Positions 1 through 8,575 of a stretch of DNA of 64,000 nt are shown here, one piece after another. The notes beneath the pieces are model-generated. The model saw nothing but the letters and a program-made list of their open reading frames with translations, had not been told where the DNA came from and did no database searches. The stretch comes from Aporhodopirellula sallentina SM41 (GTDB lineage: Bacteria > Planctomycetota > Planctomycetia > Pirellulales > Pirellulaceae): the NCBI RefSeq assembly GCF_000346505.1, contig NZ_ANOH01000407.1, positions 37,403 through 101,402 of the forward strand, read 5' to 3'. The translations under genes were made by a program, and so were the position numbers. Position 1 is the stretch's first letter, and every line of letters starts with the position of its first letter.

Positions 1-2
1 CA

Positions 3-287
3 GTGGCATCACGAACCGAGCAACCGCCATGGGCTCGCGAATTGATCGGCTTGCTCGGGATTACCGAGCGGTTCGCGCACGCGGAGATTTACCCCTCGTC
101 CAAACTAAAACACTTCGCATCCCTCAGCCAACAAAGCGGCGTGGCGTACGACGAGATGTTGTTCTTCGATGATGAGATGCGAAACATACGTGAAGTCAGC
201 TCGTTGGGTGTTACGAGTGTGTTCGTCGAAACCGGCATGTCACGAAAGCTGTTCGAACACGGCATGGCTCGCTTTGCCCAACCATGA
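3..287 (+). CDS. MDP-1-like HAD phosphatase, 3' part (cut by window edge)
   Basis: This is the C-terminal 94 residues of a magnesium-dependent phosphatase-1-like protein (acid phosphatase branch of the HAD superfamily). The reading frame is open to the first base of the window, and the codons before residue 1 fit the family (VASRT segment before the WAREL helix), so the true start lies upstream. The segment MLFFDDEMRNI is the HAD motif with the paired acidic residues that bind magnesium, and it is followed by the usual LGVTSVFV strand. The nucleophilic DxD motif must lie in the missing part. The gene ends 29 bp from the 3' end of the next gene, which converges on it. The family assignment is confident; the physiological substrate is not known. 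Confidence 0.8.
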   Translation: MASRTEQPPWARELIGLLGITERFAHAEIYPSSKLKHFASLSQQSGVAYDEMLFFDDEMRNIREVSSLGVTSVFVETGMSRKLFEHGMARFAQP

Positions 288-316
288 CCGCGTGGGCAAC
301 GACGATCGACAACGGG

Positions 317-952
317 CTACAACTTCTTGATGCGAATGTTTCGAAACCAAGCAGGGTGGCCCCAATCTTGCAAACCGATCTTGCCCGAGGTCGGCACGGT
401 CTTGCCGATCTTCACGTAATCCAGATCAACGACTTGCTCGCCATTGAGCTCCACCTGAACTGACTGCCCTTTGCACGTGATGATCATGCGATTCCACTGG
501 CCAGCAGGCTTCGCCATGTTCTTGCTAGGAGGGATGACCTTTTGCACCGCGCCGCAGTCGTTCGTCGTCAGCGCCCCTTCCTTGCCGTGGGAATCGGAAA
601 GTTCGATTTCGATAAACCCAGCTAGCGACTGGGAACGCAAAAACACGCTACTGTCGCCTCCTTCATCGAGCTTGAACTCGAAGTCGAGTTGGAAGTCACG
701 AAACGAATACTTCGTCCAAAGAAACAACCGGTAGCTAAAGATTCCGCGTTTGCCTGGCTTCGGCTTCAGTGCCAACACGCCATCCTCTTCGACCAACCAA
801 GTGCCGGCGGTCTCCCAGTGTGTCAGATCCTTTCCGTTGAACAGCGGCTTAAAGCCATCACCGTCTGCATCGCCAGCCCGCAGGTCATGCGAACAGACCA
901 ATGAGGCAGCCACTACAATGACTTTCAAACAAGCGGCACTTCGTGAGAACAT
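317..952 (-). CDS. Secreted DUF1080 (3-keto-disaccharide hydrolase-like) protein
   Basis: The protein has about 211 residues. It starts with a hydrophobic signal peptide (AACLKVIVVAASLVCS) and continues as one DUF1080 domain, a concanavalin-like beta-sandwich. Recognisable family signatures are FNGKDLTHW near the N-terminus, the FRDFQLDFEFKL strand, the WNRMIITCKG strand and the terminal GKIGLQDWGHPAWFRNIRI. DUF1080 proteins are highly expanded in planctomycetes, and some are 3-keto-disaccharide or 3-keto-glycoside hydrolases acting outside the cytoplasm; the substrate of this copy cannot be read from sequence. ATG at 952 is preceded immediately by an in-frame GTG at 955 with an AAGGA upstream, so the start is uncertain by one codon. 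It is a single gene converging with the phosphatase fragment. Confidence 0.85.
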   Translation of the reverse strand: MFSRSAACLKVIVVAASLVCSHDLRAGDADGDGFKPLFNGKDLTHWETAGTWLVEEDGVLALKPKPGKRGIFSYRLFLWTKYSFRDFQLDFEFKLDEGGDSSVFLRSQSLAGFIEIELSDSHGKEGALTTNDCGAVQKVIPPSKNMAKPAGQWNRMIITCKGQSVQVELNGEQVVDLDYVKIGKTVPTSGKIGLQDWGHPAWFRNIRIKKL

Positions 953-955
953 CAC

Positions 956-1475
956 GTTCCTTCCAGGCGAGATACGAATTAACGGTTGCTTGGCCCCAAC
1001 AGCCCTCGGGCTGTCAGCCTCGATGAGTCATGTAAACAATGAACATACGTCACCACAGCAACCACACCATTTGGGGCAGGTGTATGTACTATGTTTGGAG
1101 AGACTCCGATTGTCCAACCATCGCCGCAAAACAATCGTCGACTTTCTCGCCAAAACGGAGGCTCGGACGACTCGGCAGATACTCAAACGCAAACGCAGAA
1201 ACTAACGTTAGCATCGGAGACTCCAACCGCGGTATGCCCTCCCGAGGTGTTTGCGTGCTTGTATCTGAGATACCCAAGCTCCATCGCTTCCGGTTGCGGA
1301 GCAAACATTGAGCAGCTTTTGCGAGCTCTATTTTCCGGTAGTGGATCTCGTTAAAGATCCTGCTGCATGAGGATCTCTAACAAGATCCACTTCCACCTGC
1401 TCAAGAACCAAGCTGCGCCGGAATTCAGGCCCACCGAAGTTTAGTGACATCGGCTACATCAGTTTTAGATACGCT
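956..1475. other. Intergenic region, about 520 bp, with palindromic repeat
   Basis: I see no convincing gene here. Open frames are short and have no recognisable content. It holds a short hairpin at 999-1014 (ACAGCC, CTCG loop, GGCTGT) close to the start of the DUF1080 gene, and the long imperfect palindrome described separately at 1337-1394. The DUF1080 promoter should lie at its left end; ruvC ends at its right end. Confidence 0.6.
1337..1394. repeat. Palindromic intergenic element, copy A (two inverted GTAGTGGA units)
   Basis: Two 20-nt arms (1341-1360 and 1371-1390) pair with 18 of 20 matches around a 10-nt loop TGCTGCATGA. Each arm is itself a small dyad, GGATCT...AGATCC. The left unit begins GTAGTGGATC and ends GATCC. 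Copy B at 12952-13004 shares the outer arms and the core GCTGCATGAGGATC exactly. Related units occur at 45461-45528, 45596-45618 and 61557-61579. It resembles a REP or small MITE-like family, with no coding content. Confidence 0.75.
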
Positions 1476-2003
1476 TTAAACACTCAGTGGATTGCCGGTG
1501 AGATAATGGCCGGTCAGCGCGATGGCCATCGCGTCGGCGACGTCGTTGGGCTCGGGGACCCTTTCGAGGCCGAGCTGTAACTTGACCGCTTGTTGCATTT
1601 GCGTTTTGCTGGCGCGGCCGTTTCCCGTCATGATCTTTTTGACACGGGTCGGCTCGAAACTGGATATCGGCAAACCTGCCTCGCCGGCGGCCAAACAAAT
1701 CACACCGCGAGCGTGGCCCATGAGGATCGCAGTTCGCGGTCGCTCATAGTGCGAAAACAACTGCTCCAGCGCGACCGCGTCGACGGGATGAGCCGCGATG
1801 ACTTCGCGAACGCCATCGCTGAGTTCTTTAAGCCGCTCGCCCAACGGATCGCGGGCACGACTGCGGACGACTCCCGCTTCCAACAGGAGCAACGTTCCGC
1901 CGCTGCGGCGGATCACGGCATAACCGGTCGTGTTCAGCCCCGGGTCGATGCCCAGAATACACTGGGCCGCGTCGGGGCGATCGACTACGAGCTGCGTTCC
2001 CAA
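1476..2003 (-). CDS. ruvC: Crossover junction endodeoxyribonuclease RuvC
   Basis: RuvC resolves Holliday junctions during recombination and repair, working with RuvAB in the cytoplasm. The 175-residue length is typical. The RNase H-fold catalytic acids are visible: D20 in GIDPGL, E80 in ALEQLF, and D154 and D157 in PNDVADAMA. The only plausible start upstream of the first strand is TTG at 2003 with GAAGG a few bases before it. That start lies inside the end of cysS and gives a 19-nt overlap in a different frame, so translation is probably coupled to cysS. ruvA and ruvB are not adjacent. The function is confident; the TTG start is an inference from the lack of alternatives. Confidence 0.93.
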   Translation of the reverse strand: MGTQLVVDRPDAAQCILGIDPGLNTTGYAVIRRSGGTLLLLEAGVVRSRARDPLGERLKELSDGVREVIAAHPVDAVALEQLFSHYERPRTAILMGHARGVICLAAGEAGLPISSFEPTRVKKIMTGNGRASKTQMQQAVKLQLGLERVPEPNDVADAMAIALTGHYLTGNPLSV

Positions 2004-3604
2004 GAGGTGCCTTCTTTCTTATCGAGCAACGCGACGCCGAGTTCGGAGAGCCGATCACGGATCGCATCGCCGGTCGCATAGTCTTTTCGCTCGCGAGCTT
2101 CTTTGCGGAGATCGATCAACAGGTTCACGACGCCGTCGAGCAACTCGGCGGCCGAGTCATCACCGCCTGCGGCAATCGGTGGTTTAATAAACAGACCGAG
2201 AACGCGAGCCAACTCTGCGATCACTTTCGTCGCGGTAACCAATCGTTGCACCGCCGGCGAATCCGCATCCGCTCCGGGCGCGAGTTTCTCTGAATCGATG
2301 AACCGGTTGAGCGTTCGCAGTGAGTCAAACAACACACTGATCGCGAGACCGGTGTTGAAGTCGTCGTCCATCGCATCGAGGAACTTCGTGCGAATGGAAT
2401 TGATCGCGTTGAGCAACGGATCTTTGCCGGGATCGAACTCACTTTCGCTGCGCAGCCGGGGCGTTTCGAGGGAATAAAACGACTGCCCGGTGATCTCGGC
2501 GAAACGGTCGAAGTAGCGGTAGAACGCCTCGAGCGAAGTGCCCGCTTCGGCAAGGGTTTCCTCGTTGTAAACGATCGTGCTGCGGTAGTGGGTTCGCAAC
2601 AGGAAGAACCGAATCCGTTCGCCGGTCTGCGTCCGGATCAACTCGGCCAACCCGCCCGCACCTTTGCTGCGGCTGATTTTGCCCGAGGCTGCTTCCTCCA
2701 CCGATTCGGCGGACTCGGCGGCGGCGTTTTCGCGATCGCTCTTGCCTCCAATTTTGCCTTTCTCACCGGCACGCATCAAACCGTTGTGCATCCAATACTT
2801 CACCATCGGTGCGTCGTGGCAGCAGGTGCTCTGGGCACGTTCATTTTCGTGGTGGGGGAACATCAGGTCCAACCCGCCGCCGTGGATGTCAAACGTTTCG
2901 CCGAGAATCTCATGACTCATGGCTGAACATTCGATGTGCCAACCCGGCCGGCCGTCGCCCCACGGGCTCTCCCAGCTCGGCTCGCCCGGTCGTGCGGACT
3001 TCCAAAGGGCGAAGTCGCCAGGGTTGCGTTTCTTGGCGGCCGCGCCACCACCTTCGCCTTGTTGCGATTCGACGCTGCGGTTGGAGAGCTGTCCGTACCC
3101 GGCATCTTTGGTGACGTCAAAGAACACGTCCCCATCGATCGCATAGGCGAACCCTTTCTCCTCGAGCGAACCGATGAACGCAATGATTTGGTTCATGTGG
3201 TCGGTGGCGCGAGGCAGATGATTGATTTGGTTGACGCCGAGCTCTTTGAGGTTGGCCAGGTAATCGGCGGTCATCTCCGTCGCGATTTGGCTCATCGGGA
3301 TGCCACGTTCCTTGCTCTTGTTGATCAGCTTGTCGTCAACGTCGGTGATGTTGACGACGAAGGTGACGTCGTAGCCGCAGTAGGTGAGGTACCGTTTGAT
3401 CGTGTCGAAAATCACGGGGCCCACCATGTGACCGATGTGCGATTCGGCATAGACCGTCGGTCCGCACAGGTACATTCCCACGCGAGGCGGACGCAGCGGC
3501 GAGAACGGTTCCTTGGTCTTGCTGAGCGTGTTGTAGACCCGAATCGAGGGTCGCGTTTCCACGTTTTGGTCAGCCAGAGCGGGGGAGGTCACGGTCGAAC
3601 TCAT
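1985..3604 (-). CDS. cysS: Cysteine--tRNA ligase
   Basis: Class I cysteinyl-tRNA synthetase of 539 residues, charging tRNA-Cys in the cytoplasm. The HIGH motif is H56-I-G-H59. The zinc site that selects cysteine is present: C47 in LCGPT, C226 in WHIECSAMS, and H251 and E254 in [10 protein letters not shown]. The signature loop is unusual. Instead of KMSKS directly after the HNG segment, an Ala/Glu-rich insertion of about 27 residues (282-308) comes first, and the loop then reads KISRS (309-313). That makes the protein longer than the usual 460-500 residues. It overlaps ruvC, the next gene downstream, by 19 nt. The ATG at 3604 has no strong ribosome binding site but fits the family N-terminus. 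Confidence 0.95.
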   Translation of the reverse strand: MSSTVTSPALADQNVETRPSIRVYNTLSKTKEPFSPLRPPRVGMYLCGPTVYAESHIGHMVGPVIFDTIKRYLTYCGYDVTFVVNITDVDDKLINKSKERGIPMSQIATEMTADYLANLKELGVNQINHLPRATDHMNQIIAFIGSLEEKGFAYAIDGDVFFDVTKDAGYGQLSNRSVESQQGEGGGAAAKKRNPGDFALWKSARPGEPSWESPWGDGRPGWHIECSAMSHEILGETFDIHGGGLDLMFPHHENERAQSTCCHDAPMVKYWMHNGLMRAGEKGKIGGKSDRENAAAESAESVEEAASGKISRSKGAGGLAELIRTQTGERIRFFLLRTHYRSTIVYNEETLAEAGTSLEAFYRYFDRFAEITGQSFYSLETPRLRSESEFDPGKDPLLNAINSIRTKFLDAMDDDFNTGLAISVLFDSLRTLNRFIDSEKLAPGADADSPAVQRLVTATKVIAELARVLGLFIKPPIAAGGDDSAAELLDGVVNLLIDLRKEARERKDYATGDAIRDRLSELGVALLDKKEGTSWERSS

Positions 3605-4076
3605 TTGTCACAAGAGAAAATAGAGGGAAAGTCGTGGGGCAAGCGAGTGCGGGAGTATAGGAAACATCGGCACCCCAGGGCGAGTCCATCTTTTCGGCGG
3701 TGATGATCCTTTTCGCTCGCGTGGGGCTCTTCGGACGGCAAGGGGCGGCCGGAACGAGCGGATCTGAATCAATCGCTGCCGAAATGGTTCCACCGCGGCG
3801 GATGTGGGCAAAATGCGGTTTTGGCGGTAGCGTGCGCAGAGCAAAATCACCTCTCCCGCGAACCTGATCGCCTCCGATGGGGCTCTTTTCGTTTAAACGG
3901 CGTCCACCGGCCGCCTGGGTTGCCTTCGAATCGGGTGCCCGGGATCTGATCGGCCCGGAAGCGGCTGGGTTCCCACGGAAACGCCCCCCCGGGAAGGCTA
4001 ACCGGCAGGATCAGCCGACCGTCCACCCCCGTCCACGTGGCCGCATCGATTTTGCCGTGCCGATTTACTGCCGCCC

Positions 4077-4128
4077 TTGACCGCCCACGCTGACCGCCCT
4101 CCCTGACCGCCGACCCTGACCGCCCACC
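4077..4128 (+). repeat. 13-bp tandem repeat, four units, G-rich on the minus strand
   Basis: Four consecutive 13-bp units of the form CTGACCGCCCACC occupy 4077-4128 with one to three differences between units. The minus strand therefore carries regularly spaced G-runs. It is intergenic, about 125 bp before ilvN. Confidence 0.75.
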
Positions 4129-4227
4129 CGGGTACGTCCGTCAATCGACCGCTAAAGCTACCCTTGGCAGCGATGGGCGACAAAATTATCATGCCGCTCC
4201 AATTCGTCGCGCCCCACATCCTCTTTT

Positions 4228-4249
4228 ACAGCTCGCAAGCTGTGTTTTT
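4228..4249 (+). promoter_or_regulatory. Hairpin plus T-run immediately upstream of ilvN
   Basis: A 6-bp stem (ACAGCT, loop CGCA, AGCTGT) is followed by G and five T, and ends 5 nt before the ilvN ATG. It looks like a weak intrinsic terminator or a structured start region. I found no stop-terminated leader peptide and no alternative pairing partner, so its role is open. Confidence 0.3.
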
Positions 4250-4254
4250 GCGTC

Positions 4255-4797
4255 ATGGCCAACTCGAACTACCGTCACCTCCTCTCGGCACTCGTACAGA
4301 ACGTGCCCGGGGTGTTGGCTCATATTTCCGGAATGCTCGCATCGCGTGGATTCAACATCGACTCCCTCGCCGTCGGCGAAACGGAGGATCCGGCACTTTC
4401 CCGGATGACTTTCGTTGTCGTCGGTGACGAACGAGTCCTCGAACAGGTCCGCAAACAACTCGAAAAGATCGTGACGGTCGTCCGCGTGCTGGACATCAGT
4501 TCCAACGACTTCGTTGAACGAGACCTCTTGTTGGTCAAAATCAGTGCACCGGCCGGCAGCGTCCGAACCGAAGTCCGCGAATTGGTCGATATTTTCCGCG
4601 GTCAGATCGTCGACGTCGGCCCGGACGAAGTGATGATCGAAATCAGCGGCCGCGAAAGCAAGGTGCAGGCGTTCATCGAGCGTGTTCGCCCCTACGGCAT
4701 TCGCGAATTGGTCCGTACCGGTCGCATCGCGATGGTCCGCAGCGACAGCATGTCGACATCTTCCAACGCCCCCGGCGCCGAGGCGGTTCACGCGTAA
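4255..4797 (+). CDS. ilvN: Acetolactate synthase small (regulatory) subunit
   Basis: Regulatory subunit of acetohydroxyacid synthase, the first shared enzyme of valine, leucine and isoleucine synthesis. It binds the catalytic subunit and mediates valine feedback. The 180 residues contain an N-terminal ACT domain (about 5-80: LVQNVPGVLAHISGML, RGFNIDSLAVG) and the C-terminal small-subunit domain (about 85-165: RDLLLVKISAP, RELVDIFRGQIVDV). The IlvH/IlvN-type length is typical. The catalytic subunit gene is not in the window, while ilvC follows 252 bp downstream on the same strand. No clear Shine-Dalgarno precedes the ATG, which lies just after a hairpin. The gene symbol could equally be ilvH by naming convention. 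Confidence 0.94.
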   Translation: MANSNYRHLLSALVQNVPGVLAHISGMLASRGFNIDSLAVGETEDPALSRMTFVVVGDERVLEQVRKQLEKIVTVVRVLDISSNDFVERDLLLVKISAPAGSVRTEVRELVDIFRGQIVDVGPDEVMIEISGRESKVQAFIERVRPYGIRELVRTGRIAMVRSDSMSTSSNAPGAEAVHA

Positions 4798-4820
4798 GCC
4801 TATCTCTCGCATCCCCCCCG

Positions 4821-4847
4821 CCACTCGCACGGTCGACTCGCGAGTGG
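4821..4847 (+). terminator. Hairpin downstream of ilvN
   Basis: A perfect 8-bp stem (CCACTCGC / GCGAGTGG) around an 11-nt loop lies 24 bp after the ilvN stop. There is no T-tract, so it may be a weak terminator, a processing site or an mRNA-stabilising structure between ilvN and ilvC. Confidence 0.35.
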
Positions 4848-5049
4848 TCGGCCGCGATCCGATGGCAGAGCACCGACAGAAAAGTCATATAGCAAAGGCA
4901 ATCTGGGCAAAGGCACTCAGGGAAGCGGCGTTTTCGCAACGCCAACGTTCACAAGGCCGACGCCGCTCGGATCATCGCATCGCAAAATCTCGACAAAACT
5001 AATTCCCATACCTCAATCTCCCCCGTACCCTTCGAAGGTTTCGACACTG

Positions 5050-6054
5050 ATGGCTGCAACGATTTACTATGACAACGACGCTGATCTTTCCCATTTGAAA
5101 GGAAAGAAAGTTGCGATTTTGGGTTACGGATCCCAAGGTCACGCCCAGGCACAAAACCTTCGCGACAGCGGATGCGAAGTGATCATCGGCCAACGCCCTG
5201 GTTCGGCAAACTACGACCTCGCGGTCTCGCACAAGTTTGACCCGATGCCAATCGCCGAAGCGACCAAGGCAGCCGACGTCATCAACATTTTGCTTCCCGA
5301 TGAAGTCCAAGGCGACATTTATCGCGACCACATTCGCGACAACCTTTCGCCGGGCAACGTTCTGATGTGCTCGCACGGGTTCAACATTCACTTCGGTCAA
5401 ATCGAACCACCGAAGGGGATCGACACCCTGTTGGTCGCACCGAAAGGCCCCGGCCACTTGGTCCGCAGCGAATACGAAAAGGGCGGCGGCGTGCCAGCCC
5501 TGATCGCCCTGGGCGATGGAGCTTCGGAAACGACCAAGCAAATCGGATTGGCCTACGCAAAGGGCATCGGCGGAACCCGCGGCGGTGTGATCGAAACCAC
5601 ATTCGCGGAAGAAACCGAAACGGACCTCTTCGGCGAACAAGTCGTTCTCTGCGGTGGAGTCAGCGAATTGGTGAAAGCCGGTTTCGAAACGCTCGTGGAA
5701 GCCGGCTACCAACCGGAAATGGCTTACTTCGAGTGCATGCACGAACTCAAACTGATCGTCGACTTGATCTACCAGGGCGGTTTGAGCTACATGCGTTACA
5801 GCATCAGCAACACCGCTGAGTACGGCGACTACGTCTCGGGCCCTCGCGTCATCACGCCAGAAACCAAGGCTGAAATGAAAAAGATTCTCGAAGAGATCCA
5901 GTGTGGCGAGTTCGCTCGCAAGTGGATCAGCGAGAACCGCGCCGGTGCCCCGTTCTTCAAGTCAACACGTCGTCGCGAACGTCTCCATGAAGTCGAGCAG
6001 GTCGGTATGGGCCTCCGTCGCATGATGAGCTGGATCGACGAGAAAGAGGTTTGA
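5050..6054 (+). CDS. ilvC: Ketol-acid reductoisomerase (NADP(+)), class I
   Basis: It converts acetolactate and acetohydroxybutyrate to the dihydroxy acids in branched-chain amino-acid synthesis, using NADPH and magnesium. The 334 residues match the short class I form. The Rossmann motif [13 protein letters not shown] lies at about residues 25-37, and the NADPH-contacting loop GQRPGS follows. Metal-binding acids are in the ETDLFGEQ segment, and the C-terminal knotted helical domain is recognisable ([27 protein letters not shown]). It follows ilvN and ends 4 nt before the start of the DUF4254 gene, so those two are probably cotranscribed. Confidence 0.97.
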   Translation: MAATIYYDNDADLSHLKGKKVAILGYGSQGHAQAQNLRDSGCEVIIGQRPGSANYDLAVSHKFDPMPIAEATKAADVINILLPDEVQGDIYRDHIRDNLSPGNVLMCSHGFNIHFGQIEPPKGIDTLLVAPKGPGHLVRSEYEKGGGVPALIALGDGASETTKQIGLAYAKGIGGTRGGVIETTFAEETETDLFGEQVVLCGGVSELVKAGFETLVEAGYQPEMAYFECMHELKLIVDLIYQGGLSYMRYSISNTAEYGDYVSGPRVITPETKAEMKKILEEIQCGEFARKWISENRAGAPFFKSTRRRERLHEVEQVGMGLRRMMSWIDEKEV

Positions 6055-6058
6055 TCGA

Positions 6059-6661
6059 GTGACCCAATTCCCTCCGGTATCTGAACTGACGCGGTTGCAA
6101 ATCGACTGCGTCGAAAAGTGGCACAACGAACCGATCTCGAATCCGTATTCGGGAATCGAGGAGTTGGTCTGCCGCCAGCACGAATTCAATTATCGTCTTT
6201 GGCACGAGGAAGACATCGCTCGTAGTCCCGATGCCACCGATGAACGAATCGCCGGAGTGAAACGGTCGATTGACAAGCTGAACCAGCAGCGAAACGACAT
6301 GATCGAAAAGCTCGATGACGCGATCACGGAGATGCTCTCCGAATCCGGTGTCGGTGACACGTCGGCGCTGCCGATTAACACCGAAACCCCGGGCAGCGCC
6401 ATCGATCGACTCTCGATCATGTCATTGCGTCTGTACCACTACGCCGAACAACGCGACCGCGACGACGCAACAGATGATCACCGACAAAAGGTGAACGACC
6501 GAATCGTGTTGTGCGAGGTCCAGCATGCAGACCTGTCCAACAGCCTGCAAACTTTGTTGGACGATTTGTTCGCCGGACGGAAGCAGCACAAGACGTATCG
6601 CCAGATGAAGATGTACAATGATCCGTCGTTGAATCCCGAAATTTATCGGGCGAAAGGCTAA
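6059..6661 (+). CDS. DUF4254 domain protein
   Basis: A 200-residue soluble, mostly helical protein recognised as DUF4254 from the N-terminal W(H)NEP segment, the LWHEEDIARSP motif, the RSIDKLNQQRNDMIEKLDD helix and the late YRQMKMYNDPSLNP segment. Function is unknown; in other planctomycetes and Bacteroidetes the family sometimes neighbours cell-envelope genes. There is no signal peptide or membrane segment. The GTG start at 6059 is only 4 nt after the ilvC stop, suggesting cotranscription and coupled translation with ilvC. I do not infer a role in branched-chain amino-acid synthesis from position alone. Confidence 0.8.
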   Translation: MTQFPPVSELTRLQIDCVEKWHNEPISNPYSGIEELVCRQHEFNYRLWHEEDIARSPDATDERIAGVKRSIDKLNQQRNDMIEKLDDAITEMLSESGVGDTSALPINTETPGSAIDRLSIMSLRLYHYAEQRDRDDATDDHRQKVNDRIVLCEVQHADLSNSLQTLLDDLFAGRKQHKTYRQMKMYNDPSLNPEIYRAKG

Positions 6662-6733
6662 ACGCCGTAGGCGGATCGTTGTCCCGGCGGGATTGGTTTT
6701 CTGCTATTTCTTGAAATCGGACCTGCAGTTGTC

Positions 6734-8575
6734 ATGGCATACGTTACGTCCACCATCAACGGCACACCGTCGGACCAATTTGAACTCGACCGCGACGAAA
6801 TGAGGATCGGCCGGCATCCCGAGTGCGACATCGTCGTGGACGCCGGTGCGGTCAGTCGCTACCACGCGAAGCTCAACCACGTTGGCGGCGCGTGGATTGT
6901 CGAAGACCTCGGCAGCCGTAACGGGACGTTCGTCAACGGGCAGTTGCTCACACGCCCCCACTCGCTCGCCCAAGGCGACCGGATCCGCATCAGCGAAGTC
7001 GAGCTGCTCTTTCATAGCGACGAGATCCCGGAATTCGCCCGGGGCGGCACCAGCGAAATGACTTTCGACGGTACGAACTTCGGCATCCAAATGGTTGACG
7101 AAGCGGACACCGAAAGGATCGCGAGTTCGAAGATCGAATTCCGCAGCAGCGACCAGGGTCTGAAAATGACCGCGACGCCCGAGGCGAAACTCGGCGCGTT
7201 GATCGCCATCAATCGCAACCTCACCGGCGCGATTTCGCTCGACGAAGTCCTGCCCAAAGTGCTCACGAGTTTGTTCGAGGTGTTCCCGTCGGCGGACCGC
7301 GGATTCGTTGTGATGGAATCACCCGACGGGTCACTCGTCCCGCGTTGGGTGAAGACGCGTGCCAAGAACGACGAAACCGAAACGGTTCGCATCAGCCGCA
7401 CGATCATTCGCAAAACGATGGAAAGCGGCGAGACGATTTTGTCGCTCGACGCGATGGATGACAGCCGGTTCGACAGCAGTGAATCGATCGCCGACTTTTC
7501 AATCCGATCGATGATGTGCGCCCCCTTGCACAACGCGGACGGGGAAGCGATCGGTGCGTTGCAAATCGATTCGACCCAGGGACGCGGCCAGTTCCGCGAT
7601 GAGGACATTGACCTGCTCACCGGTGTGGCCGCACAGGCCAGCGTTGTGATTAACAACGCGCAACTGCACGAACAATCGTTGCGACAAAAGGAAGTCGAAA
7701 CGGACCTCAAACTCGCAACGGAAGTACAGCACGCTTTCCTGCCGTCGCGGCAACCGGAAGTGCCGACCTATCGGCTCGAGAGCTACTACCAAGCCGCCAA
7801 CCATATCGGCGGTGATTACTTCGACTATGTCGAACTACCCGACGGACGCGTTGCCGTCGTCGTCGCAGACGTGGTCGGACACGGGGTCGCGGCGGCGATG
7901 TACATGGCCAAACTCGCCGCGGAAACTCGGTTCTGCCTCGCCAGCGAACCCAACTTGGCTCGTGCGGTCGAGCGACTCAATGACTTGATGAGTGGCTTGC
8001 ACGTCGAACGCTTCGTGACCTACCTGCTCGTGGTTATCGATCCGAACAGCAACTCCATTTCAATCGTCAACGCGGGGCACATGCCGCCCATCATCCGCGT
8101 CGCGGCAACCGGAGAGATCGCGGAACCCGGCGATGAAGAATCCGGTCTTCCGATTGCAATCGACGAAGGCATGGATTACGAAGTGACCACGTTCCCGTTC
8201 GAGGAAGGTGACCTGGCGGTGATGTACACCGACGGGATTAATGAAGCCATGAACGGCGAAGACGAAGAATGGGGCACTGATCCGCTTCGTCAAATCGTTC
8301 GGGAAGCCATGGTGGTCCCGGGCAGTGATGACATCGCCGCGTCAATCGTCAAACAACGGATCATCGAAAGCGTCTTTGACCACATGGGCGACGCCGTTCA
8401 ATTCGATGATATGTGCATGGTGATCATCGAACGCACCGAAGCCCCGAAAAAGACACTCAGTTCCAACGAGACCGTCGAAGAAGACCTCGAACAAACAGAG
8501 AGCGATCTTTCGGGTATTGAGGATACTCCCATATCGCAACCATCGAGAGACCTGAATGACACAGTCGACAAATAG
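6734..8575 (+). CDS. FHA-GAF-SpoIIE (PP2C-type) signalling phosphatase
   Basis: A 613-residue cytoplasmic signalling protein. Residues about 5-95 form an FHA domain that reads phosphothreonine (IGRHPECDIVV, VSRYHAKL, GSRNGTFVNG). Residues about 165-315 form a GAF sensor domain. Residues about 330-560 form a SpoIIE/RsbU-type PP2C phosphatase with metal-binding aspartates in GGDYFDY, VADVVGHG and MYTDGINEA. The last 50 residues are acidic and look disordered. RsbU-like enzymes usually dephosphorylate anti-sigma-factor antagonists, but no such partner is encoded nearby. The FHA domain suggests input from a Ser/Thr kinase. The end overlaps the next gene by 20 nt. Confidence 0.92.
   Translation: MAYVTSTINGTPSDQFELDRDEMRIGRHPECDIVVDAGAVSRYHAKLNHVGGAWIVEDLGSRNGTFVNGQLLTRPHSLAQGDRIRISEVELLFHSDEIPEFARGGTSEMTFDGTNFGIQMVDEADTERIASSKIEFRSSDQGLKMTATPEAKLGALIAINRNLTGAISLDEVLPKVLTSLFEVFPSADRGFVVMESPDGSLVPRWVKTRAKNDETETVRISRTIIRKTMESGETILSLDAMDDSRFDSSESIADFSIRSMMCAPLHNADGEAIGALQIDSTQGRGQFRDEDIDLLTGVAAQASVVINNAQLHEQSLRQKEVETDLKLATEVQHAFLPSRQPEVPTYRLESYYQAANHIGGDYFDYVELPDGRVAVVVADVVGHGVAAAMYMAKLAAETRFCLASEPNLARAVERLNDLMSGLHVERFVTYLLVVIDPNSNSISIVNAGHMPPIIRVAATGEIAEPGDEESGLPIAIDEGMDYEVTTFPFEEGDLAVMYTDGINEAMNGEDEEWGTDPLRQIVREAMVVPGSDDIAASIVKQRIIESVFDHMGDAVQFDDMCMVIIERTEAPKKTLSSNETVEEDLEQTESDLSGIEDTPISQPSRDLNDTVDK

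Larger units (their letters stand above)
3605..4254. other. Intergenic region, 650 bp, between divergent cysS and ilvN
   Basis: No gene supported. It must contain the promoters of cysS (minus) and ilvN (plus). It holds a GC-rich 13-bp tandem repeat at 4077-4128 and a hairpin with a T-run at 4228-4249 just before ilvN. Short open frames here have planctomycete-like composition but no recognisable content. Confidence 0.6.

Noticed and set aside
4862..5002. Possible leader peptide upstream of ilvC
   Set aside because: The frame is rich in Ala and Arg, not in Ile, Leu or Val, and no terminator with a T-tract follows, so attenuation is not supported.
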